This document shows, piece by piece, positions 45,849-55,803 of a stretch of DNA of 64,000 nt. The position numbers and the translations under genes are program-made. Positions within the stretch are counted from its first letter, which is position 1; each line of letters begins with the position of its first letter. The notes beneath the pieces were generated by a model. That model saw nothing but the letters and a program-made list of their open reading frames with translations, did no database searches and had not been told where the DNA came from. Source of the DNA: Synechococcus sp. KORDI-52 (GTDB lineage: Bacteria > Cyanobacteriota > Cyanobacteriia > PCC-6307 > Cyanobiaceae); contig NZ_CP006271.1 in NCBI RefSeq assembly GCF_000737595.1, positions 744,001-808,000 of the forward strand. Direction: 5' to 3'.

Positions 45849-46580
45849 TCAGCCCAGCAGGTTCTGGAGTGCTGAATTGCGCATCAACTCGGCAGCCGTA
45901 GGAATGAAGCGATGGGCCCACCAGAACACGCCGACGGCGATGGCGATGCCCAGTTGCGCTGGTCGAACGAATTCCTGCCACTGCAGCTGCTGGCGTCCAT
46001 CCAGCACCGCCGCGAAGGGCACGATCGAGGTGCTGGCCTTGAGCTCATCAAAGGCCTCGCCGAAGCGGGCCTTCAGGCGCCGGTCGCCATGCCAGACGGC
46101 GAAGAGGTGATGGCCGATCAGGCCCACGCAGGTCACCAGCATGAAGCTGCTTCCGATCCAGAGGGCGTGGGTGAGGCACCAGAGAACTTGGCCGATGGCC
46201 TGGGGATGGCGGCTGATGCGGATGATCCCTGTGGCGTAAAGACGCACCTGCGGCTTCAGCACCGCCGGGATCTCCAGCAGGTTGTACGTGGCGGGATACA
46301 GGAACAGAAAGCTGATGGCGGTCCCGATCCAGATCAACGGAATCACCCCCGGCACGCCCTGGACGTTCCACAGCCGCACCCCGTCATAGCGATGGGCCAG
46401 GAACCATCCGATCACCACCACGGCCGAGGGAATGCTCACCGCCGCGAAGATCAGGCGCCAGGCTCGTGCTCCGATCAGGGCCTCAGCGCGGCTGCGCAGG
46501 GCTGCGCCACCGCTGTGAATCACCGCAAACAGGATCAGCAGCACCAGCATCACGATGCTGCTGTGGTGGGTTGAGGCCAT
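45849..46580 (-). CDS. NnrU-family membrane protein (15-cis-zeta-carotene isomerase-like)
   Basis: This is a 243-residue protein with six or seven helices. The NnrU-domain signature is visible: LILFAVIHSGGAALR near the start, then GIIRISRHPQAIGQVLWCLTHALWIG and VGLIGHHLFAVWHGDRRL, with membrane histidines that bind heme in Z-ISO. Cyanobacterial NnrU-like proteins are related to plant Z-ISO, which isomerises zeta-carotene. The phytoene desaturase and synthase genes lie 2 kb away, which supports this but does not prove it. Confidence 0.78.
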   Translation of the reverse strand: MASTHHSSIVMLVLLILFAVIHSGGAALRSRAEALIGARAWRLIFAAVSIPSAVVVIGWFLAHRYDGVRLWNVQGVPGVIPLIWIGTAISFLFLYPATYNLLEIPAVLKPQVRLYATGIIRISRHPQAIGQVLWCLTHALWIGSSFMLVTCVGLIGHHLFAVWHGDRRLKARFGEAFDELKASTSIVPFAAVLDGRQQLQWQEFVRPAQLGIAIAVGVFWWAHRFIPTAAELMRNSALQNLLG

Positions 46581-46661
46581 GGCCGCTGCATTGGGAGGGC
46601 GTGATTCTGGCTGGCGACCCCGGCAGTCCTACATTTCAGCTGTTCCTCCGGGTGTCCCGCG

Positions 46662-47651
46662 GTGGCCGACCTGCCGTTCACCCTCGACCAGCTGCGGATC
46701 CTTCGCGCGATTGTGAGTGAGGGCAGCTTCAAGAAAGCCGCCGACAGCCTCTACGTCACCCAGCCCGCCGTCAGTCTTCAGATTCAGAATCTGGAGAAGC
46801 AGTTGGAGGTCTCGCTGTTCGACCGCGGTGGGCGCAAGGCCCAGCTCACGGAAGCCGGCCATCTGCTGCTGAGTTACTGCGATCGGATCCTCAGCCAGTG
46901 CCACGAAGCCTGCCGGGCGCTGGATGATCTCCACAACCTCAAAGGAGGATCCTTGATTGTGGGGGCAAGTCAGACCACGGGCACTTATCTGATGCCCCGG
47001 ATGATCGGTTTGTTCCGCCAGAAGTACCCGGAGGTGTCGGTGCAGCTCCAGGTCCACAGCACCCGGCGCACCGGTTGGAGTGTGGCTAATGGCCAGATCG
47101 ACCTGGCGATCATCGGTGGTGAATTGCCGGCGGAACTCAACGAACTGCTTCAGGTGGTCCCCTACGCCAGTGATGAGCTGGCGCTGGTGTTGCCGGTGAA
47201 GCATCCGTTGGCCCGACTGGCTGAACTCACCAAGGAAGACCTGTATCGCTTGGGTTTCGTCTGCCTCGACGCGCAATCCACCACCCGAAAGATGGTCGAC
47301 CAGCTCCTGGCCCGCTCCGGCCTCGATGTGCAGCGCCTGCGTATCGACATGGAGCTGAATTCGCTGGAGGCCATCAAGAATGCTGTTCAGGCGGGCCTTG
47401 GTGCCGCCTTTGTTCCGGTGGTGTCGATCGAGCGGGAGTTATCGGCCGGAACGATTCACCGGCCCCAGGTGGCTGATCTGCAGGTGCGCCGCCAGCTCAA
47501 GTTGATCACCCATCCCGCCCGCTACTGCTCACGGGCTTCGGTGGCTTTCCGCAATGACGTCTTGCCCGTCTTCGCCAGCGCGGACAGCCCGATACGACAG
47601 GCACCGAAAGCCGTACCTGGGGCGATCGGGGAGCCGCTGATTCAGAACTGA
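46662..47651 (+). CDS. rbcR: LysR-type regulator RbcR (Ycf30)
   Basis: This is a 329-residue LysR regulator. The N-terminal helix-turn-helix ([20 protein letters not shown], then [20 protein letters not shown]) and the effector domain beginning [19 protein letters not shown] closely fit RbcR/Ycf30, which regulates RuBisCO and carbon-fixation genes. The related NdhR/CcmR controls ndh and carbon-uptake genes, so a role at the nearby ndhF-ndhD is possible. The start is GTG 46662. It is divergent from the NnrU-like gene and overlaps the DUF3172 gene by 10 bp at the end. Confidence 0.87.
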   Translation: MADLPFTLDQLRILRAIVSEGSFKKAADSLYVTQPAVSLQIQNLEKQLEVSLFDRGGRKAQLTEAGHLLLSYCDRILSQCHEACRALDDLHNLKGGSLIVGASQTTGTYLMPRMIGLFRQKYPEVSVQLQVHSTRRTGWSVANGQIDLAIIGGELPAELNELLQVVPYASDELALVLPVKHPLARLAELTKEDLYRLGFVCLDAQSTTRKMVDQLLARSGLDVQRLRIDMELNSLEAIKNAVQAGLGAAFVPVVSIERELSAGTIHRPQVADLQVRRQLKLITHPARYCSRASVAFRNDVLPVFASADSPIRQAPKAVPGAIGEPLIQN

Positions 47652-48274
47652 TCGGCTTCCGGAGTCAGACCAACCGTGTCGTCAGCCACGCCTCGGGTCA
47701 GGAATTTGTTCTGACTGATATCAGTTTGGTAGACGCAGCGCACCACAGGTTTGTCCCGAACGGAGCCGATGTAGGCAAAGGTGTTCATCCGTTGTTTGCA
47801 TTCCCGCTCCTGTTCGGAGGTGATCGCTCCTTCCTTGCGCAGCACCGACCAGTTTTCCCGACGGATTACGCAACCCGGTTGCAGCGTGGGCTGGGTCACG
47901 AAGCTGCTGGAGGGGTTGAGCGTCGTGTACATCTCGATGTCCATGACGAAGGCGCTCGCCCCCCACTGCCGGCAGAATTCCGGATCGGGCACAGCCATGT
48001 CCAGTTGTTGGGAACTGGCGATGTTGCCCTGGTCGCCCTGGGTGGTGCTGGTGACAGCGCTGCCGATGCCAATTCCCACCACAAGAACCCCAGCCAAAAC
48101 GGCCACGGTGAGGGTGCTGAATTGGAAGGGACCTTGCCCTCCAGCCCCAGGCGGTGGGCCGGGAGGACGGCCGTATCCGCCCCGGGGTGGAGCGTCATAA
48201 CGGTCACGCTCACCGCGGTCGTAGCGGCCATCCCGTGGTCGGCGGCCGCCGCGGTCGTAGCGCGAGCCGGTCAC
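47642..48274 (-). CDS. DUF3172 membrane protein
   Basis: This is a 210-residue protein. The first 50 residues are a low-complexity Arg/Gly/Asp/Tyr/Pro tract ([19 protein letters not shown]), followed by one membrane helix ([21 protein letters not shown]) and a C-terminal domain with three cysteines ([26 protein letters not shown]) that fits DUF3172, a family found in cyanobacteria and chloroplasts. The function is not known. It overlaps ndhM by 4 bp, so the two are coupled. Confidence 0.85.
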   Translation of the reverse strand: MTGSRYDRGGRRPRDGRYDRGERDRYDAPPRGGYGRPPGPPPGAGGQGPFQFSTLTVAVLAGVLVVGIGIGSAVTSTTQGDQGNIASSQQLDMAVPDPEFCRQWGASAFVMDIEMYTTLNPSSSFVTQPTLQPGCVIRRENWSVLRKEGAITSEQERECKQRMNTFAYIGSVRDKPVVRCVYQTDISQNKFLTRGVADDTVGLTPEADQF

Positions 48275-48618
48275 AGCAGTTCAGGGGTGCGAGGCAGGCC
48301 CATGGAGAAGTTCTGCACGCGTCCATCGGGGTTGTAGCTCAGTTCGCCGGCCTGAAGCAGTTGCCTGATGAAACCCTCCAGGTCGGTGCCGATGCGGCGC
48401 AGGGTGTAGTCACTCAGCTCGCCGCCGGCCGCGCCATCCACCAGCTCTTTGAATCGACCTTGAACCTTGGTGAGGCTGGCGTCGTCCCACAGAAATTCGT
48501 TGTCGGGATCCAAATCCAACGTCAGCTGGTCGTCCGAAGGAACCAGGTCTTCGTCCTGCAGGGCTGCTGTGAATAGGCGCACGTGGCGGGTGGTGCACTT
48601 GAGAAGGGTGTCAGCCAA
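48271..48618 (-). CDS. ndhM: NAD(P)H-quinone oxidoreductase subunit M
   Basis: This is a cyanobacterial and plastid-specific hydrophilic subunit of NDH-1, 115 residues from TTG 48618. It reads [47 protein letters not shown] and [10 protein letters not shown], matching NdhM along its whole length. A longer open frame to 48669 adds residues not seen in the family. It is divergent from phytoene desaturase (crtP), with the shared control region at 48619-48706. Confidence 0.93.
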   Translation of the reverse strand: MADTLLKCTTRHVRLFTAALQDEDLVPSDDQLTLDLDPDNEFLWDDASLTKVQGRFKELVDGAAGGELSDYTLRRIGTDLEGFIRQLLQAGELSYNPDGRVQNFSMGLPRTPELL

Positions 48619-48697
48619 GACGCGCCCACGGGAAAGCTGCCAAGACTTTAAGAAGCGAACGGGGCTCAAGCCCTTTTAAGGTTGGTTTCACTTTTGA

Positions 48698-50125
<1,428 letters not shown>

Positions 50126-50128
50126 GCC

Positions 50129-51037
50129 ATGCCCCTCGCCTCCCCGGATCTCGACGCAGCCTTTGAGGCCTGCCGTCGGGAGACCGCCGAGTGGGCCAAG
50201 ACGTTCTATATCGGTACCTTGCTGCTCCCTCCGGAGAAGCGGCGGGCCATCTGGGCGATCTACGTATGGTGCCGGCGCACCGATGAGTTGATGGACAGCC
50301 CGGAAGCCCAGGCCCGTCCGGTGGATGAGCTTGCCGATCGGCTCGACCGCTGGGAGGAGAAAACCCGGGCTCTGTTTAAAGGCCGGGTGGAGGACGACCT
50401 GGATGCGGTGATGGTGGACACCCTGGAGCGCTTCCCCCAGGGCATTCAGCCTTATCTGGACATGATTGAGGGCCAGCGGATGGACCTCACCTGGACCCGC
50501 TACCCCCGCTTTGAAGATCTCAAGCTCTACTGCTATCGCGTGGCAGGCACCGTGGGCTTGATGACCCAGGGGGTGATGGGTGTCGACCAGGCCTACACCT
50601 CAGCCCCCTGGAGTGATTGCCCCGACACCTCCGATGCCGCCGTCGCCCTGGGGATCGCCAACCAGCTCACCAACATCCTCCGTGATGTGGGTGAGGATCG
50701 GGGCCGTGGTCGAATTTATCTTCCACAGGAGGATCTCAAGCGTTTCGGCTATTCCGAGGATGAGCTGATGGCTGGAATCCTCAACAACTCCTGGCGCGCG
50801 CTGATGCGTTTCCAGCTCGAGCGGGCGCGCGATTGGTTCACTCGCTCCGAAGCTGGAGTCCGTTGGCTGTCCGCCGATGCGCGCTGGCCGGTGTGGACGT
50901 CGTTGCGGCTGTACCGCGGCATTCTGGATGAGATTGAACGGGTCGATTACGACGTGTTCAATCACCGTGCCTACGTGGCCAAGGTGAACAAATTGCTCGA
51001 TCTGCCCCGGTCCTTTCTATTGGCCCAGTCACGCTAA
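50129..51037 (+). CDS. crtB: Phytoene synthase
   Basis: This enzyme joins two geranylgeranyl diphosphates to phytoene. The 302-residue product has the two Asp-rich prenyl-binding motifs, DELMD (in VWCRRTDELMDSPEA) and DVGED (in NILRDVGEDRGRGRIYLP). The length is typical. It makes the substrate of the crtP product, which is encoded directly upstream, so this is a two-gene carotenoid operon. A strong hairpin follows the stop. Confidence 0.97.
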   Translation: MPLASPDLDAAFEACRRETAEWAKTFYIGTLLLPPEKRRAIWAIYVWCRRTDELMDSPEAQARPVDELADRLDRWEEKTRALFKGRVEDDLDAVMVDTLERFPQGIQPYLDMIEGQRMDLTWTRYPRFEDLKLYCYRVAGTVGLMTQGVMGVDQAYTSAPWSDCPDTSDAAVALGIANQLTNILRDVGEDRGRGRIYLPQEDLKRFGYSEDELMAGILNNSWRALMRFQLERARDWFTRSEAGVRWLSADARWPVWTSLRLYRGILDEIERVDYDVFNHRAYVAKVNKLLDLPRSFLLAQSR

Positions 51038-51038
51038 A

Positions 51039-51067
51039 ACCCCCAGCCGCTTCGACCGGCTGGGGGT
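51039..51067. terminator. Strong hairpin terminator between crtB and the RRM gene
   Basis: Ten perfect base pairs, CCCCCAGCCG (51040-51049) with CGGCTGGGGG (51057-51066), enclose a 7-nt loop, with one more A-T pair outside. On the minus strand the stem is followed by TTTT, so it best serves the RRM protein gene. It also lies 3 bp past the crtB stop and can stop transcription from the plus strand. Confidence 0.85.
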
Positions 51068-51101
51068 GATTGGTGTTTGTCTCGATCAGATCACCGACGG
51101 A

Positions 51102-51533
51102 TCAAACGGCCGTCTTCTGGTTGGCCAGCAGATCTTTGAGCTTGGAGAGTTCACCGGCCCAGCGGGGGTCAGGAGCTCCCTCACTCTTTTCGTCGCTGTG
51201 CACCACCTTGTTCACAGCCTTGCGAGCCACCTGAGGCTGGCCTGCTGCATTGAGGCCTCCACGGCGACTGCCACCGACGTTGTTGTCGCGTCGCTCGGAG
51301 CGCTCGACCCGCAGGGAGCTGCCACCGAACTCCTTGCCGTTCAGCGCTTCAATCACGGCATCGGCGAGCTTGGGATCGTCGACGTTGGCGAAGCCGAATC
51401 CGCGGCAGCTGCCGGTTTCGCGGTCGAGAACTGATTTGAACCGAATCCCCTCTCCCACTGACTTGAGCAGAGCCACCAGCTCCTGTTCTTCAAAGGTCTG
51501 CGGCAGGTTGCCGATGTACAGGCGGATGCTCAT
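51102..51533 (-). CDS. RRM-type RNA-binding protein (Rbp)
   Basis: This is a 143-residue protein with one N-terminal RRM (1-80): RNP2 as LYIGNLP and RNP1 as RGFGFANV. A Gly/Arg/Asn-rich linker follows (about 82-100), then a C-terminal helix (PRWAGELSKLKDLLANQK). Cyanobacterial Rbp proteins bind mRNA, help target it, and are often cold-induced. There is no obvious ribosome binding site before ATG 51533. An inverted repeat lies just upstream at 51558-51583. Confidence 0.92.
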   Translation of the reverse strand: MSIRLYIGNLPQTFEEQELVALLKSVGEGIRFKSVLDRETGSCRGFGFANVDDPKLADAVIEALNGKEFGGSSLRVERSERRDNNVGGSRRGGLNAAGQPQVARKAVNKVVHSDEKSEGAPDPRWAGELSKLKDLLANQKTAV

Positions 51534-51557
51534 GAAAGAAAGAAAATGCGATCTGTC

Positions 51558-51583
51558 GGTGTCTGACCGTCATCATTGACACC
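51558..51583. repeat. Inverted repeat GGTGTC-N14-GACACC upstream of the RRM gene
   Basis: Six-base arms at 51558-51563 and 51578-51583 are perfect inverted copies. They lie 24-50 bp before the RRM gene start and after the start side of the nucleotidyltransferase stop. The repeat may be part of the 5' leader or an operator. The evidence is only the symmetry. Confidence 0.3.
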
Positions 51584-51594
51584 TGCAAAGTTAA

Positions 51595-52812
51595 TCACAG
51601 AGCGTCGCTCTCACGGGTTAAAAAACGTTGGGCCTCTCCAACCGCCTCGGCTTTGGTCTGGATTCGCTCGAAGGCATGTTCCAGCTTCAGATGATGCAGC
51701 AGCCGTCCCAGACGAGGCCCGGGTTGCAGTTCCAGGGCCTGGACCAGGCTGTTTCCATCGATTGGGGCTCTGGGATGGAAGAGGGGATCCTCAGCATTCC
51801 GCCATCGTTCCAGCCAGATCTCCCTCACGGGCTTGGTCAGTTGCAGGGCCAGGGCGGGGAGATCCTCGTCCAGCTCTTCATGCAACTGCAGCCGATCGCT
51901 CTCGGCTAACGATTCCGGTGCCTGACCGAGGCGCTGCTGCCAGACCCGCAGCCGTTTGCAGCGTTGACGCAGGCCGCGACTGGCGCGGAGTTGGATGAGG
52001 CCCTCATCGCTCACCAGGGCCGTCAGCCTCGCCAACGGCACCGCAGCGGCGGCTTCTTCGCTGCTCAGGCCTTCGATGTCGGCGGGTGCGGGGGGTTTCC
52101 CCCCGGCGGCCCAGGGGCGTAGCAACGGCCCCCTCCTCAGGATTGCAATAGCGGTATCGGCGTGGTTGCCCCGCACCAGGCGCTGCAGTTCCGAGAGGAT
52201 CCGCTCCGGTGCCGCCTCCGGCAGCCGAGCGGCATGGCGCTCAATCCAGCCCATGGTCTGGCTGCAGATGGTGAGCGGGATCTCCGCCGCCAGCCGCACT
52301 CCCCTCAGCAGCCGCAGAGGATCGTCGGTGAGGTTGGCTTCCGAGACGGCTGTCAGGCGTCCCTGCCGGAGATCGTTCACTCCTCCTGTGGGGTCCCACA
52401 GCTGTCCCCAGGGCTGGAGCGATACGGCGATGGCATTGAGTCGGTAGTCGCGCCGCCAAAGGTCGTCTTCGATGCGGTCTCCGTCCTGGCGGGCGATGTC
52501 CACCGTCCAACCTCCAAGCACCAGCCGGGCGATGCTGCGTTCTTCGTCGAGCACCACGCAGGTGCCGTGCAGCTCTTGGGCCAAGGCCTTGCTCAGGGCG
52601 ATGGCATCCGTCGGGACCACGAGGTCGAGATCGGGTTCATCCGGCAGACGATCCAGCAAGCCATCCCGCACGGCGCCGCCCACCAGCACCGTGCCTTGGG
52701 GGAGTCGTGCCAGCGGCAGTGGCCATTGCGCGGGGGCCAGTCGTGCTCGCAGTTGTTCAAGCAGGGCGTCGCTGGAGCCTTGGGCCATCAGAATGGGGGA
52801 ATGATCGGCCAT
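51595..52812 (-). CDS. cca: CCA-adding / poly(A) polymerase family nucleotidyltransferase
   Basis: This is a class II tRNA nucleotidyltransferase-like protein of about 405 residues. It has the nucleotide-binding VLVGGAVRDGLLDRLPDEPDLDLVV region with its DxD, then RRDYRLNAIAV, DPTGGVNDLRQGRL, and DDPLRLLRGVRLAAE. Members add CCA to tRNA or act as poly(A) polymerases; cyanobacteria split the A- and CC-adding tasks in some species. Several ATGs (52827, 52821, 52812, 52788) are in frame; 52812 or 52788 are most likely, given the divergent ycf34. Confidence 0.88.
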   Translation of the reverse strand: MADHSPILMAQGSSDALLEQLRARLAPAQWPLPLARLPQGTVLVGGAVRDGLLDRLPDEPDLDLVVPTDAIALSKALAQELHGTCVVLDEERSIARLVLGGWTVDIARQDGDRIEDDLWRRDYRLNAIAVSLQPWGQLWDPTGGVNDLRQGRLTAVSEANLTDDPLRLLRGVRLAAEIPLTICSQTMGWIERHAARLPEAAPERILSELQRLVRGNHADTAIAILRRGPLLRPWAAGGKPPAPADIEGLSSEEAAAAVPLARLTALVSDEGLIQLRASRGLRQRCKRLRVWQQRLGQAPESLAESDRLQLHEELDEDLPALALQLTKPVREIWLERWRNAEDPLFHPRAPIDGNSLVQALELQPGPRLGRLLHHLKLEHAFERIQTKAEAVGEAQRFLTRESDAL

Positions 52813-52819
52813 GGGAGGC

Positions 52820-53071
52820 ATGTGCATCTGCGTGGATTGCAGCTGGGTCGACCGTTGTCAGGCCTATCACGCAGTTGAGCGTCAGCATGGTGTTCCGCAC
52901 CTGGCGGAGTTGCCGGATTTTGAGCCAGAGGCGCCCCGTATTCACGTGTCGGTGATGGACCTCCCCGATGGCCAGGCGGGGATTGAGTGGGATGTTCGCT
53001 CCTGCTCCAGCTTTCAGGCGGATCCCGGACGGTGGCAGCGTTGCTGTCCTGGCCAGGAGCTGCCCCGATGA
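52820..53071 (+). CDS. ycf34: Ycf34 family protein
   Basis: This is an 83-residue conserved cyanobacterial and plastid protein. It begins MCICVDCSWVDRCQAYHAVE with Cys2, 4, 7 and 13, and contains PDFEPEAP and GIEWDVRSCSSF. Ycf34 is reported to bind an Fe-S cluster and to affect photosynthetic electron transport. ATG 52820 matches the usual MCICV start; an ATG at 52811 is also in frame. Its stop overlaps tsaB (ATGA). Confidence 0.9.
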   Translation: MCICVDCSWVDRCQAYHAVERQHGVPHLAELPDFEPEAPRIHVSVMDLPDGQAGIEWDVRSCSSFQADPGRWQRCCPGQELPR

Positions 53072-53691
53072 CGGCTCTGCCGCTGCTGCTCGCCCTCCAC
53101 AGCTGTTCCGACGGCTTCGGCCTGGCGCTGCTTGATCCCCAGCAACCTGGAGACGGCCCTTTGGTGCAGGTTCATCCGGATGGCCGGGGTCTGTCGAACA
53201 GTCTGATTTCGCGGGTGCAGGCGCTCCTGCCCCCTGAGCGTTGGTCTCAGTTGCAGGGTCTTGCCGTGGCGACGGGACCCGGCGGCTTCACCGGCACCCG
53301 CCTCACGGTGGTGATGGCCCGCACGCTGGCTCAACAGCTGGATTGCCCCCTGCTGGGGGTGAGCAGCTATGCCCTGATGGCACCACGCCTGGAGCGGCAA
53401 CTGCCGCACTCCAGGCAGGGGAAACCGTTCTGGATCACCCAGGAGCTACCGCGTCGGGGGGTGGTCGGTGGTCAGTACCGGATCAGCGAGGGCGCAGTTC
53501 ATGAACTCAGCCTGCCGGCGTTGCTGCCTCAGGGATCTTCCCCTCAGCCTGCCGTTGAGGCGCAACTCGATGTGGCGGAGGATGTGGCGCGGTTGTTGCA
53601 GTTGTTGCAGCGCAGCCATGGGGCTGGGGCCGCGATGCCTTGGGCCGAGGTGTTGCCGATCTACCCCACCTCTCCCGTCGGACAGGTCTGA
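53068..53691 (+). CDS. tsaB: tRNA threonylcarbamoyladenosine protein TsaB
   Basis: TsaB is the partner of TsaD in the t6A modification of tRNA. The 207-residue product has ALHSCSDGFGLALL in the first beta unit and the ASKHA-type signature ATGPGGFTGTRLTVVMART. The C-terminal half is variable, as in the family. The start at 53068 overlaps the ycf34 stop. The stop overlaps the next start by one base. Confidence 0.9.
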   Translation: MTALPLLLALHSCSDGFGLALLDPQQPGDGPLVQVHPDGRGLSNSLISRVQALLPPERWSQLQGLAVATGPGGFTGTRLTVVMARTLAQQLDCPLLGVSSYALMAPRLERQLPHSRQGKPFWITQELPRRGVVGGQYRISEGAVHELSLPALLPQGSSPQPAVEAQLDVAEDVARLLQLLQRSHGAGAAMPWAEVLPIYPTSPVGQV

Positions 53692-54266
53692 TGGCGGGCG
53701 TGCGTGCAGGGCTGCTGTTGGGTGCTGGTCTGATGGCTTGGCTGTTGGGGCCAGGTCCGCTCTCGCCCTATCGGCGGGCACTGTTGGACCACAGTCCACC
53801 GCAGCTGGTGCTGGTGCTTGGGGGGGATGTGGACCGGGAACGGATGGGAGCCCGGTTGGCACGTCAGCTCGATCTGCCTCTGCTGGTGAGCGGAGGCAGC
53901 AATCCCGAGTACGCCGAATGGATGCTCAGTGAGGAGCGCTTCAATCCCGACCGCGTCACCTTGGATTACAGGGCCCGTGACACCCTCAGCAATTTCACGT
54001 CTGTGGTGGATGAGCTGCAGGCGGATGGCGTTCGCCACGTGCTGCTGGTGACCAGCGAAGACCATTTGCCCCGCTCCATGGCCGTGGGCCAGGTGGTGGC
54101 GGGCAGCCGCGGAATTCAGCTCACCGGAGTCCCGGTGGCCTGCCGCGAGGACTGCACTCAGGAGGGGCCCCTGAAGCAGTGGAGTGACTGGGTGCGTGCC
54201 GTGGCGTGGGTGATGACCGGTCGCGATCTCAGGGATGCTGCGGACCCTGATCCAGCAGAGCGTTGA
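53691..54266 (+). CDS. DUF218 (YdcF/SanA-like) envelope protein
   Basis: This is a 191-residue protein with an N-terminal anchor (GVRAGLLLGAGLMAWLLG), then a DUF218 domain with VLGGDVDRERMGARLA, LLVSGGSNPEYAEW, DYRARDTLSNFTSVVDEL and LVTSEDHLPRSMAV. DUF218 proteins sit at the periplasmic face and are tied to envelope integrity. The exact reaction is unknown. The start overlaps tsaB by one base (TGATG). The last 38 bp overlap the convergent plsC. Confidence 0.87.
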   Translation: MAGVRAGLLLGAGLMAWLLGPGPLSPYRRALLDHSPPQLVLVLGGDVDRERMGARLARQLDLPLLVSGGSNPEYAEWMLSEERFNPDRVTLDYRARDTLSNFTSVVDELQADGVRHVLLVTSEDHLPRSMAVGQVVAGSRGIQLTGVPVACREDCTQEGPLKQWSDWVRAVAWVMTGRDLRDAADPDPAER

Positions 54267-54882
54267 TGCGCTCCTGCAGCAGGGCGGTGGTCGCATCCAG
54301 ATCGGGCCTGCGGCGACTGGCGGGAGCTGGGATGGGATCACCGATGCGCAGCTGAATCGGCACAAGGCGTGGCCAACTGCGCCCGGTTCCCAAGGCACGG
54401 TGGCTGTTATGGATGGCCACCGGCAACAGCGGGGCTCCCGTGCGTGCGGCCAGCAGGGCCGCTCCAGGGAGTGGGTTGTTGATCCGACCGTCGCTTTGTC
54501 GGGTGCCGTCCAGAAACACGCCGGTGGCCCAGCCCTCCTCGAGCCGTGCCGTTGCGGTTCGGATCGCCTCGCGATCACTGGCTCCCCGCCGCACGGGGTA
54601 GGCACCACAGGCCCGGATCACGCGGCCCAGCAGCGGGATGTTGAACAGTTCAGCTTTGGCCATGAAGGCCACGGGGCGTCCCAGGGCATGGCCCAGCAAG
54701 GGTGGGTCCAGATGGGAACCATGGTTGGCGACCACCACGAGGGGCCCTTGCATGGGCACCCGGTCGTTGCCGGCGGTCGATCCGCAGAACAACAAGCGAA
54801 AGACCGGGAACACCAGCAGACTGCTGACCAGCCGGTAGGTGAGGCTCGGCTTGGGGGTGCGGACGAGGCTGGAGTGACTCAC
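54229..54882 (-). CDS. plsC: 1-Acyl-sn-glycerol-3-phosphate acyltransferase
   Basis: This is a 217-residue PlsC-type enzyme that acylates lysophosphatidic acid to phosphatidic acid at the membrane. The catalytic NHxxxxD is VVANHGSHLDPPLLG. The usual FPEGTRS block reads FLDGTRQSDG, with Pro-Glu replaced by Leu-Asp, a mild change. There is an N-terminal hydrophobic segment. The start is GTG 54882, overlapping the fabD stop by 4 bp. It is the last gene of a lipid operon. Confidence 0.92.
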   Translation of the reverse strand: MSHSSLVRTPKPSLTYRLVSSLLVFPVFRLLFCGSTAGNDRVPMQGPLVVVANHGSHLDPPLLGHALGRPVAFMAKAELFNIPLLGRVIRACGAYPVRRGASDREAIRTATARLEEGWATGVFLDGTRQSDGRINNPLPGAALLAARTGAPLLPVAIHNSHRALGTGRSWPRLVPIQLRIGDPIPAPASRRRPDLDATTALLQERINALLDQGPQHP

Positions 54883-55775
54883 TGACCGAGATCTCCCGCT
54901 CCGGCGATCTGGGCGGTGGTGACCCCCCTCATGCTGCGTTTGGCCAGGCCACTGAGCACGTTCCCCGGACCGATTTCCACCAGGGTGTCCACGCCGCTGT
55001 CGGTCATCGCCGCCATGGTTTCGCGCCAGCGCACGCCTGTTGTCATCTGCTGTTTCAGGCGCTGCTTGAGCTCGTCCGCGCTGGTGCTGGCGCTGGCGGC
55101 GCTGTTGCTGAGCACCGGAACGCGGGCATCCTGAAATGGCACGTTGTTCAACTCTGCGGCGAAGCGTTCAGCCGCGTCTGCCATGAACGGGGAGTGGAAG
55201 GCTCCGGAGACGACCAGAGGGATGGCGCGCTTGCATTTCAGGGCTCCACTCACCCTCTCCACGGCCTTTGGAGAGCCGGAGATGACCACCTGTGCATCGC
55301 TGTTGTCGTTGGCGATGCTGACGCCGTCCGTGGCGGCCACCAGGTCGTCCAGCTGAGCGCGATCGAAGCCGATCACGGCCGTCATGGCCCCGCCCCCGGC
55401 GCTCGCCATCAGTTCTGAGCGGGTTTTCATCAGCTGCAGACCGGTCTCCAGCCCAAACACCCCTGCGCTGTAAAGGGCGACCAGCTCGCCCAGGCTGTGG
55501 CCTGCCACCAGTGCCGGCTCGCGGCCCTGCTGCTGAAGGTTGTCGGCCAGCACCGATTCGATCACGAACAGGGCGGGCTGGGTGTTGCGGGTGTCATTGA
55601 GATCATCCGGTCCCTCACCGCTGCCGCTTTCCCCTTGGCAGATCGCCAGCAGGTCGCGTCCCAGCAGCTCGGAGGCCATGGCGAAGCGCTCGCGGGTGCC
55701 ATCGATGCTGAGCAGCGCTTCTGCCATGCCCACCTTTTGAGAGCCCTGACCGGGAAAGACCCAGGCGATCGCCAT
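54879..55775 (-). CDS. fabD: Malonyl-CoA:ACP transacylase
   Basis: This enzyme loads malonyl groups onto ACP for fatty acid synthesis. The 298-residue product begins AWVFPGQGSQKVGM, has the nucleophile motif VAGHSLGELVALYSAG and the later histidine in VSGAFHSPFMADA. ATG 55775 was chosen because it begins right at the conserved FPGQGSQ region. Upstream residues of the open frame overlap fabH. It is followed by plsC with a 4-bp overlap. Confidence 0.96.
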   Translation of the reverse strand: MAIAWVFPGQGSQKVGMAEALLSIDGTRERFAMASELLGRDLLAICQGESGSGEGPDDLNDTRNTQPALFVIESVLADNLQQQGREPALVAGHSLGELVALYSAGVFGLETGLQLMKTRSELMASAGGGAMTAVIGFDRAQLDDLVAATDGVSIANDNSDAQVVISGSPKAVERVSGALKCKRAIPLVVSGAFHSPFMADAAERFAAELNNVPFQDARVPVLSNSAASASTSADELKQRLKQQMTTGVRWRETMAAMTDSGVDTLVEIGPGNVLSGLAKRSMRGVTTAQIAGAGDLGQ

Positions 55776-55803
55776 TGCTGTGTTGTGCTGACCGTGCCGG
55801 AGA